Below are positions 7,581 through 15,625 of a stretch of DNA of 64,000 nucleotides, piece by piece. The notes under the pieces were generated by a model. The model was not told the origin of the DNA. It worked only from the letters and a program-made list of their open reading frames with translations, and made no database searches. The stretch comes from Gaiellasilicea sp963749515 (GTDB lineage Bacteria; Actinomycetota; Thermoleophilia; Gaiellales; Gaiellaceae): contig CAVVMR010000001.1 of NCBI GenBank assembly GCA_963749515.1, forward strand, positions 434,001 to 498,000. The letters run 5' to 3'. A program made the translations under genes and the position numbers. The stretch's first letter is position 1. Each line of letters begins with the position of its first letter.

Positions 7581-8174
7581 CTATCGAGGTTGTGGCCGGC
7601 GGATGACGACGATCATCCGCGTCGTCTCGTCGGACAGGTTGATGTGCCTGTGCCCGCTCTCGCCGGACACATAGGCGGCGCTGTCGCCCGTGTCGAGCAC
7701 GATCTCGCGTCCGTCGGCGAACTCGGTGCGCACCTTGCCCTCGAGCACGAACACGAAGATCTCGTTCGTCTGGACGATGAAGTCCTTCATCGCCGCATTC
7801 GGAGGCAGCGTTGTGAGCCGGGCATGCATCGCGTGCGGCCCTTCCGGTGTGAGGATCTCCACGTCGATCCCTTCCGCCTCGTAGTGCATCGCGCGGCGGT
7901 CGTCGGCGCGGACGACGAGCGGGTCGGGGTGGCGCGGCTCCGGGACGAGGTCTGCCAGTCGGATGTCGTACAGCTTCGCCAGACGGCTGAGCCGGCCGAT
8001 CGTGATGTCGCTGCGGCCGGTCTCGATCAGCGACAGCAGCGAGCGGGAGACGCCGGTCGCTTCCGCTACCTGCGCGAGCGAAAGCCCCAGCGCATTCCGT
8101 GCTTGGCGGAGCGCGGCGCCCAGTTCGGCGTCGTGCGGCGGATCCGCTTCGGGTAGTCGTTCGCTCACTGCCAT
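7581..8174 (-). CDS. XRE-family regulator with C-terminal cupin domain
   Basis: The 197-aa protein has an N-terminal XRE helix-turn-helix (LRQARNALGLSLAQVAEATG, then VSRSLLSLIETGR, about residues 22-60). A C-terminal cupin barrel follows, including KDFIVQTNEIFVFVLEGKV and HRHINLSD. Proteins of this layout sense a small ligand in the cupin and repress or activate nearby genes. ATG 8174 is preferred over GTG 8177; a GGGTGAGG lies close upstream but is tightly spaced. It is divergent from the cupredoxin gene and may regulate it or the neighbouring molybdenum genes. The ligand is unknown. Confidence 0.88.
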   Translation of the reverse strand: MAVSERLPEADPPHDAELGAALRQARNALGLSLAQVAEATGVSRSLLSLIETGRSDITIGRLSRLAKLYDIRLADLVPEPRHPDPLVVRADDRRAMHYEAEGIDVEILTPEGPHAMHARLTTLPPNAAMKDFIVQTNEIFVFVLEGKVRTEFADGREIVLDTGDSAAYVSGESGHRHINLSDETTRMIVVIRRPQPR

Positions 8175-8305
8175 CACCTCACCCTAGTGCGTTCTCCGGC
8201 GAATGGACACATCTAGACCTACTTCTCGTCCAGCCCGCTGGACGGTTCATCTATCGTTTGGGGGAACGTGTCAACAGGAGGTTCCGAGCAGACGAGGAGG
8301 GTCTC

Positions 8306-8686
8306 TTGAGCAAGGTTCAGAAGGGGTCTGTGGTAGCAGTCTTGGCGGCCGTCGTTTCGTTGCTCGCCGCGATGTCGGCCTTCGGCGGCGCGAACGCGGC
8401 GACTCCGACGACCGTCAACGTCACTGCCGGCAAGCCGGGCGAATTCCGCTTCGTCCTCTCGAAGAAGACGATCGTCAAGGGTGCCGCGACGTTCAAGGTC
8501 ACGAACAAGGGCACCGTCAACCACGACTTCAAGATCGCCGGCAAGAAGACGATCTCGATCAAGGCCGGCAAGACCGCAACGCTCAAGGTCACTTTCACGA
8601 AGGTGGGAAAGTTCCCATTCCTGTGCACGCTCGAGGGTCATTCGGTAGCCGGGATGAAGGGGACGCTGACCGTCAAGGCCAAATAG
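8306..8686 (+). CDS. Secreted cupredoxin-like (blue copper) protein
   Basis: The 126-aa precursor starts at TTG 8306, placed by a GAGGAGG Shine-Dalgarno 5 bases upstream. It has a signal peptide (hydrophobic residues about 10-30, ending FGGANA). The mature domain is a small beta barrel with the type-1 copper ligand pattern: His in VNHDFK, then Cys, His and Met in CTLEGHSVAGM. Such proteins carry single electrons outside the membrane. It could accept electrons from the Tat-exported hydroxylase nearby, but that link is speculation. A strong hairpin follows at 8711. Confidence 0.82.
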   Translation: MSKVQKGSVVAVLAAVVSLLAAMSAFGGANAATPTTVNVTAGKPGEFRFVLSKKTIVKGAATFKVTNKGTVNHDFKIAGKKTISIKAGKTATLKVTFTKVGKFPFLCTLEGHSVAGMKGTLTVKAK

Positions 8687-8710
8687 GTCCGCGCCGGCTC
8701 AGGTTCGAAC

Positions 8711-8733
8711 GAGGGCGCCGGCACGGCGCCCTC
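8711..8733. terminator. Bidirectional hairpin terminator
   Basis: A perfect 10-bp inverted repeat, GAGGGCGCCG and CGGCGCCCTC with a 3-base loop, lies between the convergent cupredoxin gene and xdhC. Confidence 0.65.
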
Positions 8734-8738
8734 GCCGT

Positions 8739-9755
8739 CTAGCTCAGCAGGCTGACGACGCCGGACCCGGCGGTGGTCGCACGCCGTGCGGCCGCTGCCG
8801 CCTCGACGATCTCCGCCCCGATCGCGACGGCGACCTCCTCGGGCGAGCGCGCGCCGATCGGAATCCCGATCGGGGCGTGGATGCGGGCGATCTCGGCGTC
8901 GCCGACGCCCTCGGCCCGCAGCCGCTCCTCGCGGTCGGCGGTCGTCACCTTGCTCCCCATCGCTCCGATGTACGCGGCCGGGGTCTCGAGTGCGGCGACG
9001 ATGGCCGGTACGTCGAACTTCTCGTCGTGTGTCAGCACGCAGATCGCCGTCCTCGCGTCGACCGGCGCGCCGCGCAGGAACGCGTCAGGCCAGTCGACGA
9101 CGAGCTCGTCGGCCTCCGGGAAGCGTGCGGGCGTGACGAACCTGGCGCGGGCGTCGCAAACCGTGACGCGGTATCCCAGCAGCTTGCCGACGCGCGCCAG
9201 CGCCGAGGCGTGGTCGATCGCGCCGAAGATGTACATCTGGGGGCGGGGCAGCAGCGAGTGGACGAACACCGCCGCTCCGTCGACGTCCGCGAGCGCGCTC
9301 TCGCCGCCTGCGAGCAGCCGGGCGACCGGACCGTCCGAGCCGTCGTGGAGCCACTGCTCCCCGATGCGCTCGCCGCTCGCGGTCAGAGCAAACGCCGCCG
9401 GCTCGTCGAGTCGCACTGCCTCGTCGAGGGCGGGGACGAGAGTCGTGTCGAGCCCGGCGACCAGGATGCCGACCGTGCCGCCGCACGAGAGCCCGACCTC
9501 CATGGCGTCGTCGTCGGCGATCCCGTACTCGCGGACGCGGGCGGGGCCGCCGTCGAGCACCTCCTGCGCCTCCCCGATCACGGCGGGCTCGACGCAGCCA
9601 CCTGTCACCGACCCGGCGATCTCGCCCAGGTCGTTGAGAGCGAGTGAGGCACCCGGATCGCGCGGCGCCGACCCGCGGCGCTCGACGACCGTTGCGAGCG
9701 CGACCCGGCGCCCGTCCGCGTGCCAGCGCGCGAGGGTGGGGAGGATGTCCCGCAT
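8739..9755 (-). CDS. xdhC: XdhC/CoxI-family molybdenum enzyme maturation factor
   Basis: This 338-aa protein has the two-part XdhC layout. The N-terminal region has ATVVERRGSAPRDPGASL and the SVTGGCVEPAV motif. The C-terminal Rossmann-like domain begins around QMYIFGAIDHASALARVGKL, with later IGAMGSKVT. Family members bind molybdenum cofactor, promote its sulfuration and insert it into xanthine-oxidase-type enzymes. The likely client is the hydroxylase at 3000-5759. It ends against a shared terminator with the cupredoxin gene. Confidence 0.92.
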   Translation of the reverse strand: MRDILPTLARWHADGRRVALATVVERRGSAPRDPGASLALNDLGEIAGSVTGGCVEPAVIGEAQEVLDGGPARVREYGIADDDAMEVGLSCGGTVGILVAGLDTTLVPALDEAVRLDEPAAFALTASGERIGEQWLHDGSDGPVARLLAGGESALADVDGAAVFVHSLLPRPQMYIFGAIDHASALARVGKLLGYRVTVCDARARFVTPARFPEADELVVDWPDAFLRGAPVDARTAICVLTHDEKFDVPAIVAALETPAAYIGAMGSKVTTADREERLRAEGVGDAEIARIHAPIGIPIGARSPEEVAVAIGAEIVEAAAAARRATTAGSGVVSLLS

Positions 9756-9781
9756 ACGCCCAAACTAGCCGCTGCGGGCAT

Positions 9782-9808
9782 GGTTGGAAACCGGCCGGAG
9801 CAGGGAAT
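9782..9808 (+). promoter_or_regulatory. Possible general-stress (SigB-type) promoter for csbD
   Basis: GGTTGG (9782-9787) and GGGAAT (9803-9808) are spaced by 15 bases and lie about 30 bases before the CsbD start. They loosely resemble the GTTT / GGGWAT pattern of SigB-family promoters, which commonly drive csbD genes. The match is weak. Confidence 0.28.
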
Positions 9809-9840
9809 ACACGTGTTGCAACCGAGGAAAGGGGTCAGAC

Positions 9841-10029
9841 GTGGATTCGGATCGCATCGAGGGCAAGGTCAAGGAAGCCGAGGGCAAGCTCACCGGCGAC
9901 GAGGACCGCGAGAAGGAGGGCCAGGCCCAGGACGCGTGGGGCAAGACGAAGGACAAGGCCGACGACGCCTGGGAGTCCACCAAGGACGCGGCAGAAGACG
10001 CCAAGGAGTCGGTCGACAAGCGGCTCTAG
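9841..10029 (+). CDS. CsbD-family stress protein
   Basis: A 62-aa, highly charged, soluble protein with the CsbD pattern: RIEGKVKEAEGKLTGDED near the N terminus, then repeated Asp/Glu/Lys helices (KTKDKADDAWESTKDAAED). GTG 9841 follows AAAGGGG at a suitable distance; the longer frame from 9784 is not protein-like. CsbD proteins are induced by general stress and their molecular role is not established. A strong hairpin follows. Confidence 0.88.
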   Translation: MDSDRIEGKVKEAEGKLTGDEDREKEGQAQDAWGKTKDKADDAWESTKDAAEDAKESVDKRL

Positions 10030-10041
10030 AGCAGTTCGAGC

Positions 10042-10072
10042 GGCAGGGGTGCCCGCTGCGGGCGCCCCTGCC
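10042..10072. terminator. Hairpin terminator between csbD and the surface operon
   Basis: A 14-bp stem with one G-T pair (GGCAGGGGTGCCCG and CGGGCGCCCCTGCC, 3-base loop) separates convergent genes and ends 2 bases before the signal peptidase stop codon. Confidence 0.65.
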
Positions 10073-10074
10073 CG

Positions 10075-10755
10075 CTATCGACCGGCGCGCCGAGACCTTG
10101 CCGACCTCGCCGCCAGCAGAACGAGCCCGCCGAGGGCGACGCCGGCCGCCGCGACCAGCAGAGGAGACGGACCCGGCTGCACTGCGGGGGTGGTGCTGTC
10201 GACAGTCGCGGGAACGGCCACGCGAGCCGCTCGTGGTTCAGGAGGTTCTGCGCGGGTGACAGGAGGTCGCGTGACAGGAGGTTGCAGCGTGGGCCGCGCG
10301 CCCCCGCGACCTCGCAGCAGGAAGAAGGCGAACAGCCCGGCACCGACGCCGAGGCCCATGGGGCTGCCGAGGGAGGTCGGCACCATGCCGGCCCGGGGAA
10401 TCTCGAACGCCATCGTCCCGATCACGTCGTCGGGCTTCGGCCGCCAGGCGTCCGGGCCGCCGCGGTTGTCGCCCTGTGTCACGTAGCCGACTTCGGCGGA
10501 GCCGCCGATCACGCGATGGATGACGACGGCGCCGGCACCCGGCTCGCCGTGCGGGACGTGATACGCGACAACGTCGCCGGGGCGGTACGACTCACGCCTC
10601 ACGAGAACGGCGAGGTCGCCGGTGCTGAGGGTCGGCTCCATGCTCTGGCCCGAGACGACCACGTAGCTCGCCGGCCCTTCGAGCAGCTGGGATGCGAGCG
10701 CCAGCCCGGCCCCGGCGAGGACGGCGATCGCTGCGATGTGGGCCAGCGCTCGCAT
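10075..10755 (-). CDS. sipW: SipW-type signal peptidase I
   Basis: The 226-aa membrane protease has an N-terminal transmembrane helix, then VSGQSMEPTL with the nucleophilic serine near residue 38. The general base lies in GAVVIHRVIGG, where His replaces the Lys of classical enzymes, as in SipW and archaeal signal peptidases. A GDNRGGPD block follows. A Pro-rich linker and a second C-terminal transmembrane helix (LLVAAAGVALGGLVLLAA) end it. It is the last gene of a tight four-gene operon encoding three secreted proteins, which are its likely substrates. Confidence 0.9.
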   Translation of the reverse strand: MRALAHIAAIAVLAGAGLALASQLLEGPASYVVVSGQSMEPTLSTGDLAVLVRRESYRPGDVVAYHVPHGEPGAGAVVIHRVIGGSAEVGYVTQGDNRGGPDAWRPKPDDVIGTMAFEIPRAGMVPTSLGSPMGLGVGAGLFAFFLLRGRGGARPTLQPPVTRPPVTRAEPPEPRAARVAVPATVDSTTPAVQPGPSPLLVAAAGVALGGLVLLAARSARSRRAGR

Positions 10756-10757
10756 CG

Positions 10758-11420
10758 CTACGGGTAGTAGGTGATGACGAGAGACGGTCGCAGGGCGGGA
10801 GTCGCGTTCTCGCGCGAGCCGAACCGAGTCTCAACAGGGCCCAGGGCGTCCTCTGTTCGGTCCTTCACGCGCCAGCCGTCATTCGTCGCGGCGCCGGTGA
10901 CATACGTGCCGACGTCGGCCATGACGTTGGTCGTCAGCGTGGCGCCTCCAGTGGTGCCTGTGGCGACGCTCGCCGTAACCGTGCCGGCGACGGCGGGTTG
11001 CGCGAGCGAGGTCAGCGCCGCCTCGGTCCAGGCTGCGGTTACAGCATGGAGGTCATAGGTCCTCGAGGACGCCGGCGCGGTCGTGATCACGAGATTGAAG
11101 GAGCTGGTCTTGAGCCGGGCGACGGCCGGGATAGCGCAGCTCGCGACGTCGAAGCGCACGAAGGTGCGCTTGTTGAAAAGAGTCTGCGTGAGCACATGAA
11201 GAGTGGTCGCTGCGCCCTGCGGGGTCAACGGCGCCGCGCCGTCCGCAAAAGTGTCGGCGTTCGGCGCAAGCGTGCAGGTCGAGATCGGAACCCCTCCGAC
11301 GACGGTGCGGGCCATGAGCTGCGCCGGGCTCGTCGTGATCGGCGCGCCCCTGGCGGCGACGCCGGCGGCAAGCGCCGCGGCGACGGTGCAGACAGCGATC
11401 GTGGGCCGCGGCGCCCGCAT
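10758..11420 (-). CDS. Secreted DNRLRE-domain surface protein
   Basis: The 220-aa precursor starts with a signal peptide (TIAVCTVAAALAAGVAA). The rest matches the DNRLRE pattern of extracellular beta-sandwich domains: PNADTFADGAAP, the strand KRTFVRFDV, the middle AAWTEAALTSL, then GWRVKDRTEDA and a final LRPSLVITYYP. ATG 11420 overlaps the preceding stop as TGATG; GTG 11423 is also in frame. It sits between two small secreted paralogues and the signal peptidase, two bases before the latter. It may be an adhesive or capping part of the surface structure. That role is inference. Confidence 0.82.
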   Translation of the reverse strand: MRAPRPTIAVCTVAAALAAGVAARGAPITTSPAQLMARTVVGGVPISTCTLAPNADTFADGAAPLTPQGAATTLHVLTQTLFNKRTFVRFDVASCAIPAVARLKTSSFNLVITTAPASSRTYDLHAVTAAWTEAALTSLAQPAVAGTVTASVATGTTGGATLTTNVMADVGTYVTGAATNDGWRVKDRTEDALGPVETRFGSRENATPALRPSLVITYYP

Positions 11421-11812
11421 CACGGGCCTGCGATCACGATCTCGACCGCCGTCGGAGCCTCAGCGAGCGGGTTGGGGCTGACGGACAGCACGAGCGTGTT
11501 GTCGACCGTTCCTTCGTCGGCCGGAATCGTCGCCGGGCCGGCGCTCGCAATGCTTGCTCCGGTGGCGTCGACGACGCTGAGGCTCAGTGAGGCTCCTTCG
11601 CAGCCTGGATCTGCGAGCCCTCCGACGGTGACCGCGGTCACGTTTCCAGCCGTCGTCGTGTAGAGCGTTGTCAGGGTGTCCGGGTCACAGGCGGCGATCG
11701 AGCTGTCGCCGGCGCTGAGGGTTGGACCGCCGACACCGCTGAGCGTTGCGGCCGCCGCGACTCCTGCCGAGAGCATGAGTGCAACCGACGCGCTGAGCAG
11801 TGCTGACTTCAT
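11420..11812 (-). CDS. Secreted subunit, paralogue of the upstream gene (TasA/CalY-like context)
   Basis: A 130-aa secreted protein with a signal peptide (LLSASVALMLSAGVAAAATL). It resembles the product of 11834-12232 along its length: both have a short Ser/Ala/Asp segment, a conserved Cys near CDPDTLTTLYT, the strand VTAVTVGGL, a second Cys-x-G (CEGASLSLSV), and a C-terminal EIVIAGP-like end. The two Cys may form a disulfide. Position in a SipW operon suggests a fibre or coat subunit, as for TasA, but no direct TasA motif is visible. Confidence 0.75.
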   Translation of the reverse strand: MKSALLSASVALMLSAGVAAAATLSGVGGPTLSAGDSSIAACDPDTLTTLYTTTAGNVTAVTVGGLADPGCEGASLSLSVVDATGASIASAGPATIPADEGTVDNTLVLSVSPNPLAEAPTAVEIVIAGP

Positions 11813-11833
11813 GGTCCTGGGGAGGTGCTCGGT

Positions 11834-12232
11834 CTAGCTCGCGATCAGGATGTGGATCCCCTCGGTGAGCTTGGCGGAGGCGGCAGTCGAGAGCGTGACG
11901 ACAAAGGAGGTCGCAGCGCTGGTGGGGATCGCGGTCGTGCCCGTGCCGAGCTGAACGCCCGCGGTGTCGGTCAGGCTGACGCTGAGCGTCTGTCCGTCGC
12001 AGGTGTCCGACACGCCGCCGACGGTCACAGCCGTCACCTCGTAGCGCTTGTCGGTCGCATCCCACGCAGATGTGTAGAGCGACGTGACGCCGTCAGAGTC
12101 GCAGGAGACGATCGCCACGTTGTCGGCGCTGACTGCGCTGCTCGTGACGCCACCCAGACTCGCCGCGATCGCGGACACGGTGGCGAAGATGGCCAGGGCC
12201 ACCAGGATCGAAACGATCGTCCGCTTTCTCAC
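11834..12232 (-). CDS. Secreted subunit, first gene of the SipW operon
   Basis: A 132-aa secreted protein starting at GTG 12232, set by GGAAGGGATGAG a few bases upstream. The signal segment is IVSILVALAIFATVSAIAASL. It is paralogous to the next gene (CDSDGVTSLYT, EVTAVTVGGV, CDGQTLSVSL, HILIAS match its counterparts). It carries two conserved Cys and is rich in Ser, Thr and Val, consistent with a beta-rich extracellular subunit. It is preceded by a structured leader at 12250-12307. Function is inferred only from the operon. Confidence 0.75.
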   Translation of the reverse strand: MRKRTIVSILVALAIFATVSAIAASLGGVTSSAVSADNVAIVSCDSDGVTSLYTSAWDATDKRYEVTAVTVGGVSDTCDGQTLSVSLTDTAGVQLGTGTTAIPTSAATSFVVTLSTAASAKLTEGIHILIAS

Positions 12233-12249
12233 AACTCATCCCTTCCGTA

Positions 12250-12307
12250 GCCGGTACGCGGCTTCGGACCCCGCGCTGCTATACCACTTTCGTGGCTTCC
12301 TTATCGG
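12250..12307 (-). promoter_or_regulatory. Structured leader RNA, c-di-GMP-I riboswitch-like (uncertain)
   Basis: Read on the minus strand, the leader ends about 18 bases before GTG 12232. It begins GATAAGG and has a GCCAC-GAAA-GTGG(T) hairpin with a GNRA tetraloop. AGCAGCGC and a second stem (GCGCGG/CCGCGT) follow, then AGCCGCGTACCG just before the Shine-Dalgarno. The order GATAA, GG-AA-CC, GAAA, GCA-GC, GGGTCC, AGCCG..TACCG recalls the c-di-GMP-I (GEMM) consensus, but several conserved positions do not match. The hairpins are seen; the class is a guess. Confidence 0.3.
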
Positions 12308-12392
12308 CCCGCCGGGACTGTGAGTCGCGCGCGCCCGCGATCCTCGGTTTTGGTGACGCCGGTCACTCTCTTGGGTTAGACCGAGCGCGCGT

Positions 12393-13637
12393 CTAGCCGG
12401 CCGCGTCGTCGAGCTCCGGCAGCTCCCGTAGCCGCAGGATCGGCGATGGCAGGAGCCAGAGAATGCCGGCGAGAGCACCCCCCGTCGCGATCCACAGAGT
12501 CGGGCGCAGGCCGATCCACGTCCCGAGCGCCCCGCCTGCGAGCGCTCCGAGCGGGCGGACGCCGTAGTTGACGACCGTGTAGGCGCCGGAGACGCGTGAC
12601 CGCAGCCGGGCCGGAATGACCGCCGCGAAGATCGCGCCGACGCTGATGTCGAGCATCATCACCCCGAGCCCGGCGCCGAACTCGGCCAGGAACAGGCACG
12701 CGAGGATCACCCAGCGCGGTCCATCGGCGAGCGGGACGAGAAGGAGGGGCGCCGGAAAGACGACGCAGCCGACGGCAAACGTCGGCCCGACCCCGATCCT
12801 GCCGGCGATTCGACCCGTCACGATCGCGCCCAGGACGCCGCCGACCGCGCCGGCCCCCAGCACCAGTCCGAGCGTCCCCGGTTCGACGCCCAGCGACCTG
12901 TTCGCGTAGAGGATGAAGAGCGCAGCGAAGACGAAGTTGAAGAAGTTGATCGTCGCCGTCGCACCGAGTGCGGCGCGGACGATCGGGTTGCCGAACACCC
13001 AGCGCACGCCCGAGACCACGTGGCCCTTGCCGGGGGTCTCGGGTACCGGTTCCTCCGCCTCGACGCTCCGCAGGAACAGGGCAGAGACGACGTAGGAGCA
13101 CGCGTCGACGACGAGGGTCGCGGGCGCCGAGATGGCCTGCACGAGCAGGCCGCCGACACTCGGTCCGGCGACATACGAGAGCGCGCGGCTCCCGTGCATG
13201 ATCGACCCGCCTTCGATCAGCCGTTCGCGCGGCACGAGCGCGACGTACAGCGCGCTGTAGGAGACCTGGAAGAGGACGCTGAGCGACCCGATCAGGAATG
13301 CGACGACGAGCATGTGCGGGAAGGTGAGGGCATCGAACGCCCACGCGACCGGCAGCGAGCCGAGCAGGCCGGCGCGGCCGAGGTCGGTGGCGATCATGAT
13401 GTGCCGCTTCCGCGCGCGCTGGTCGGCCCAGGCGCCTGCGTGCAGCGAGAGGAGGAGATTCGGCGCGAGCTCGGCGGCCACCAGGTAGCCCATCTGCGCG
13501 GCGCTCGCGTCGAGTGTCAGCACGGCGACGAGCGGCAGCGCGATCACGCTGACCTGGTCGCCCAGCAGTGAAATCGACTGGCCGAGCCAGAAACGGCGGA
13601 ACTGTGCGTTCTCGCGCAGGAGGGACGGCACCACCAT
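12393..13637 (-). CDS. Major facilitator superfamily exporter (EntS-like)
   Basis: A 414-aa polytopic protein with about 12 hydrophobic segments. It has the loop 2-3 signature GAWADQRARKRH and the GSRALSYVAGPSVGGLLVQ segment typical of the DHA3 drug/siderophore exporter group. It is probably a proton-driven efflux pump. It stands alone, divergent from the EamA gene at 13662 with 24 bases between starts. The exported substrate cannot be read from sequence. Confidence 0.88.
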   Translation of the reverse strand: MVVPSLLRENAQFRRFWLGQSISLLGDQVSVIALPLVAVLTLDASAAQMGYLVAAELAPNLLLSLHAGAWADQRARKRHIMIATDLGRAGLLGSLPVAWAFDALTFPHMLVVAFLIGSLSVLFQVSYSALYVALVPRERLIEGGSIMHGSRALSYVAGPSVGGLLVQAISAPATLVVDACSYVVSALFLRSVEAEEPVPETPGKGHVVSGVRWVFGNPIVRAALGATATINFFNFVFAALFILYANRSLGVEPGTLGLVLGAGAVGGVLGAIVTGRIAGRIGVGPTFAVGCVVFPAPLLLVPLADGPRWVILACLFLAEFGAGLGVMMLDISVGAIFAAVIPARLRSRVSGAYTVVNYGVRPLGALAGGALGTWIGLRPTLWIATGGALAGILWLLPSPILRLRELPELDDAAG

Positions 13638-13661
13638 GGCGCCGGACTCTAATGTCGCGCG

Positions 13662-14525
13662 ATGCGCGCCCTGATCGCCTTGATCGCAGTCACCGCCGTC
13701 TGGGGCGTGACCTTCGTCCAGGTCAAGGACGCTGTCGCGCTCTATCCGCTGTTCGCGTTCCTCGCCGTCCGCTTTGCGATCGCGTCGCTCGTGCTCGCCG
13801 CTCCCGCGGCCGGTCGGATGCGCTCACTGGGTCGCCGCGGGTGGGTTGCGGGCGTCTCGCTCGGGCTCCTGCTCGCCACGGGCTACGGGCTTCAGACCGC
13901 AGGGCTCGAGCGCACCACGGTCTCGAGCGCAGGCTTCATCACCGGCCTCTACGTCGTCTTCACGCCGCTTCTCGCGCTCGTGCTCTTCCGTACGCGGGTC
14001 GGCGGCGCTGTCTGGATCGGAGTCGCGCTCGCCGTCGCCGGGCTCGCGATGCTCTCCGGCGTCGGTGCGGGCGACCCCGCCGGCGACCTGCTCGTGCTCG
14101 CCGGCTCGGCCGCCTACTCGGTTCAGATCGTGCTGATGGAGCGGTATGCGCCGCGCTACGACCCCATCGCGTTCACGCAGGCCGAGATGCTGGCGGCGTT
14201 CGTCGGTTTCGCAGCCGTCGCCGTTGCGCTCGGCCAGGTCGAGCTGCCGCGTGGCTGGACGGTCTGGGGTGCCCTGCTCGTCACCGGCGTCTTCGCGAGC
14301 GCGCTCGCCTTTCTTGTTCAGACGTGGGCACAGCGGCGGGCGAGCGCTACGCAGACCGCGCTCGCCTTCGCAATGGAACCGGTCTTCGCCGGATTCTTCG
14401 GCTTCTGGCTGGCCGGAGACCGGCTCGGCGCCGTGGGGTGGGGCGGCTGCGCCGTGATCATGGCGGGGATTGTCATCGCCGAGCCCGAGGCCGCGCGGAC
14501 CCTGCGCCGGCTTCTCCTCAGATGA
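13662..14525 (+). CDS. EamA/DMT-family transporter
   Basis: The 287-aa protein has about ten transmembrane segments arranged as two EamA repeats. The first starts at AVTAVWGVTFVQVKDAV, and the second ends with the FAMEPVFAGFFGFWLAGD pattern typical of drug/metabolite transporters. The substrate is unknown. Its 3' end overlaps the convergent aminopeptidase by 8 bases. A second, different EamA gene lies at 16247. Confidence 0.88.
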   Translation: MRALIALIAVTAVWGVTFVQVKDAVALYPLFAFLAVRFAIASLVLAAPAAGRMRSLGRRGWVAGVSLGLLLATGYGLQTAGLERTTVSSAGFITGLYVVFTPLLALVLFRTRVGGAVWIGVALAVAGLAMLSGVGAGDPAGDLLVLAGSAAYSVQIVLMERYAPRYDPIAFTQAEMLAAFVGFAAVAVALGQVELPRGWTVWGALLVTGVFASALAFLVQTWAQRRASATQTALAFAMEPVFAGFFGFWLAGDRLGAVGWGGCAVIMAGIVIAEPEAARTLRRLLLR

Positions 14526-15612
14526 GCCAGCTGCCGTCGCGCTGGACGACTTCGCCGTCCAGGCTCAGCTCGCCGCCGGGCCGCAGGTCCTTGACCATGT
14601 CCCAGTGCACGCTGCTCTCGTTCTTCCCGCCCGCGTAGGTGTAGCTCGCGCCGACGGCGAGATGGACGGTGCCGGCGATCTTCTCGTCGAAGAGCACGTT
14701 CCTCGAGAAGCGCGTGATCCTCGGGTTGCAGCCGAGACCCAGCTCGCCCAGCCGGCGAGCGCCCTCGTCGGTCGCGAGCACTTGCTGGAGAAACTCCTCG
14801 CCCTCCTCCGCACCCGCCTCGACGACCTCGCCCGCACGGAAGACGAGCCGCGCTCCGACGACGTCGTGGCCGAGGTAGATCGCCGGGAACTCTGCATACG
14901 TGATCACTCCCTCGGCGCTGTCCTCGACCGGGCAGTAGAAGACCTCTCCGTCCGGCATGTTGCGGAAGCCGGCCGAGACGACTCCTTCGCGACCCTCGAT
15001 CCCGATCGTGAGATCGGTGCCCTCTCCCAGGATGTGCACGGAGCCGCCCTGGTCGAAATGCGCCTTGATCTCCCGCATCCGCGCCTCTTCCGCGTCCCAG
15101 TCGAGCAGGCACGCGCCGTAGACGAAGTCGGCGTACTCGTCGAGCGACAGGCCGGCCTCGGCTGCGGCCGCCTCGGTGGGGTATTCCACGAGTGCCCAGC
15201 GGACGTCGAGCGCCCGCGCCCGCCGGCTCGCGGGCTCACCGGCCTGCTGCAGCAGCGTCCGCCGCTCGGCGTCGAGCGCCGCGCCGGCGCGAACGTCCTC
15301 CGGAGCACGGATCGTCAGCCGGGCGTCCTCGTGGTCGACCTGGTACGCCTCGATGTCGGGCAGCGTGCCCAGCAGCTCGAGCGGCGCCTCGAGCGCCCAG
15401 TCGAGGTCGGCGCGGAACCGCTCCGGGCCCCAGTTGATGCGCGGCAGGTAATAGGCGCCGCGCCGCGCGATCGCGCGTGCGACTTCCTGGACGAGAGGCC
15501 GTGCCAGCGGCGTCGACCGCACCGAGACCTGCCAGCCCGGCTGCACGTCGAGACACCTGCTCACCAGCAGTTCGGCAAGCTCCCGGTCGCGTGGATCCGT
15601 CACGGGCGGCAT
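14518..15612 (-). CDS. M29-family aminopeptidase
   Basis: The 364-aa metallo-aminopeptidase of the thermophilic (AmpS/PepS) family removes N-terminal residues from peptides in the cytoplasm. Metal-ligand segments visible are GEVFYCPVEDSAEG (Glu), TVHLAVGASY (His) and SVHWDMVKD (His, Asp). ATG 15612 is preferred over the longer frame to 15699, whose first 29 residues are Arg-rich and unlike the family. It is divergent from the methyltransferase at 15626. Confidence 0.9.
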   Translation of the reverse strand: MPPVTDPRDRELAELLVSRCLDVQPGWQVSVRSTPLARPLVQEVARAIARRGAYYLPRINWGPERFRADLDWALEAPLELLGTLPDIEAYQVDHEDARLTIRAPEDVRAGAALDAERRTLLQQAGEPASRRARALDVRWALVEYPTEAAAAEAGLSLDEYADFVYGACLLDWDAEEARMREIKAHFDQGGSVHILGEGTDLTIGIEGREGVVSAGFRNMPDGEVFYCPVEDSAEGVITYAEFPAIYLGHDVVGARLVFRAGEVVEAGAEEGEEFLQQVLATDEGARRLGELGLGCNPRITRFSRNVLFDEKIAGTVHLAVGASYTYAGGKNESSVHWDMVKDLRPGGELSLDGEVVQRDGSWLI

Positions 15613-15625
15613 CCTAGGCGAGCGA

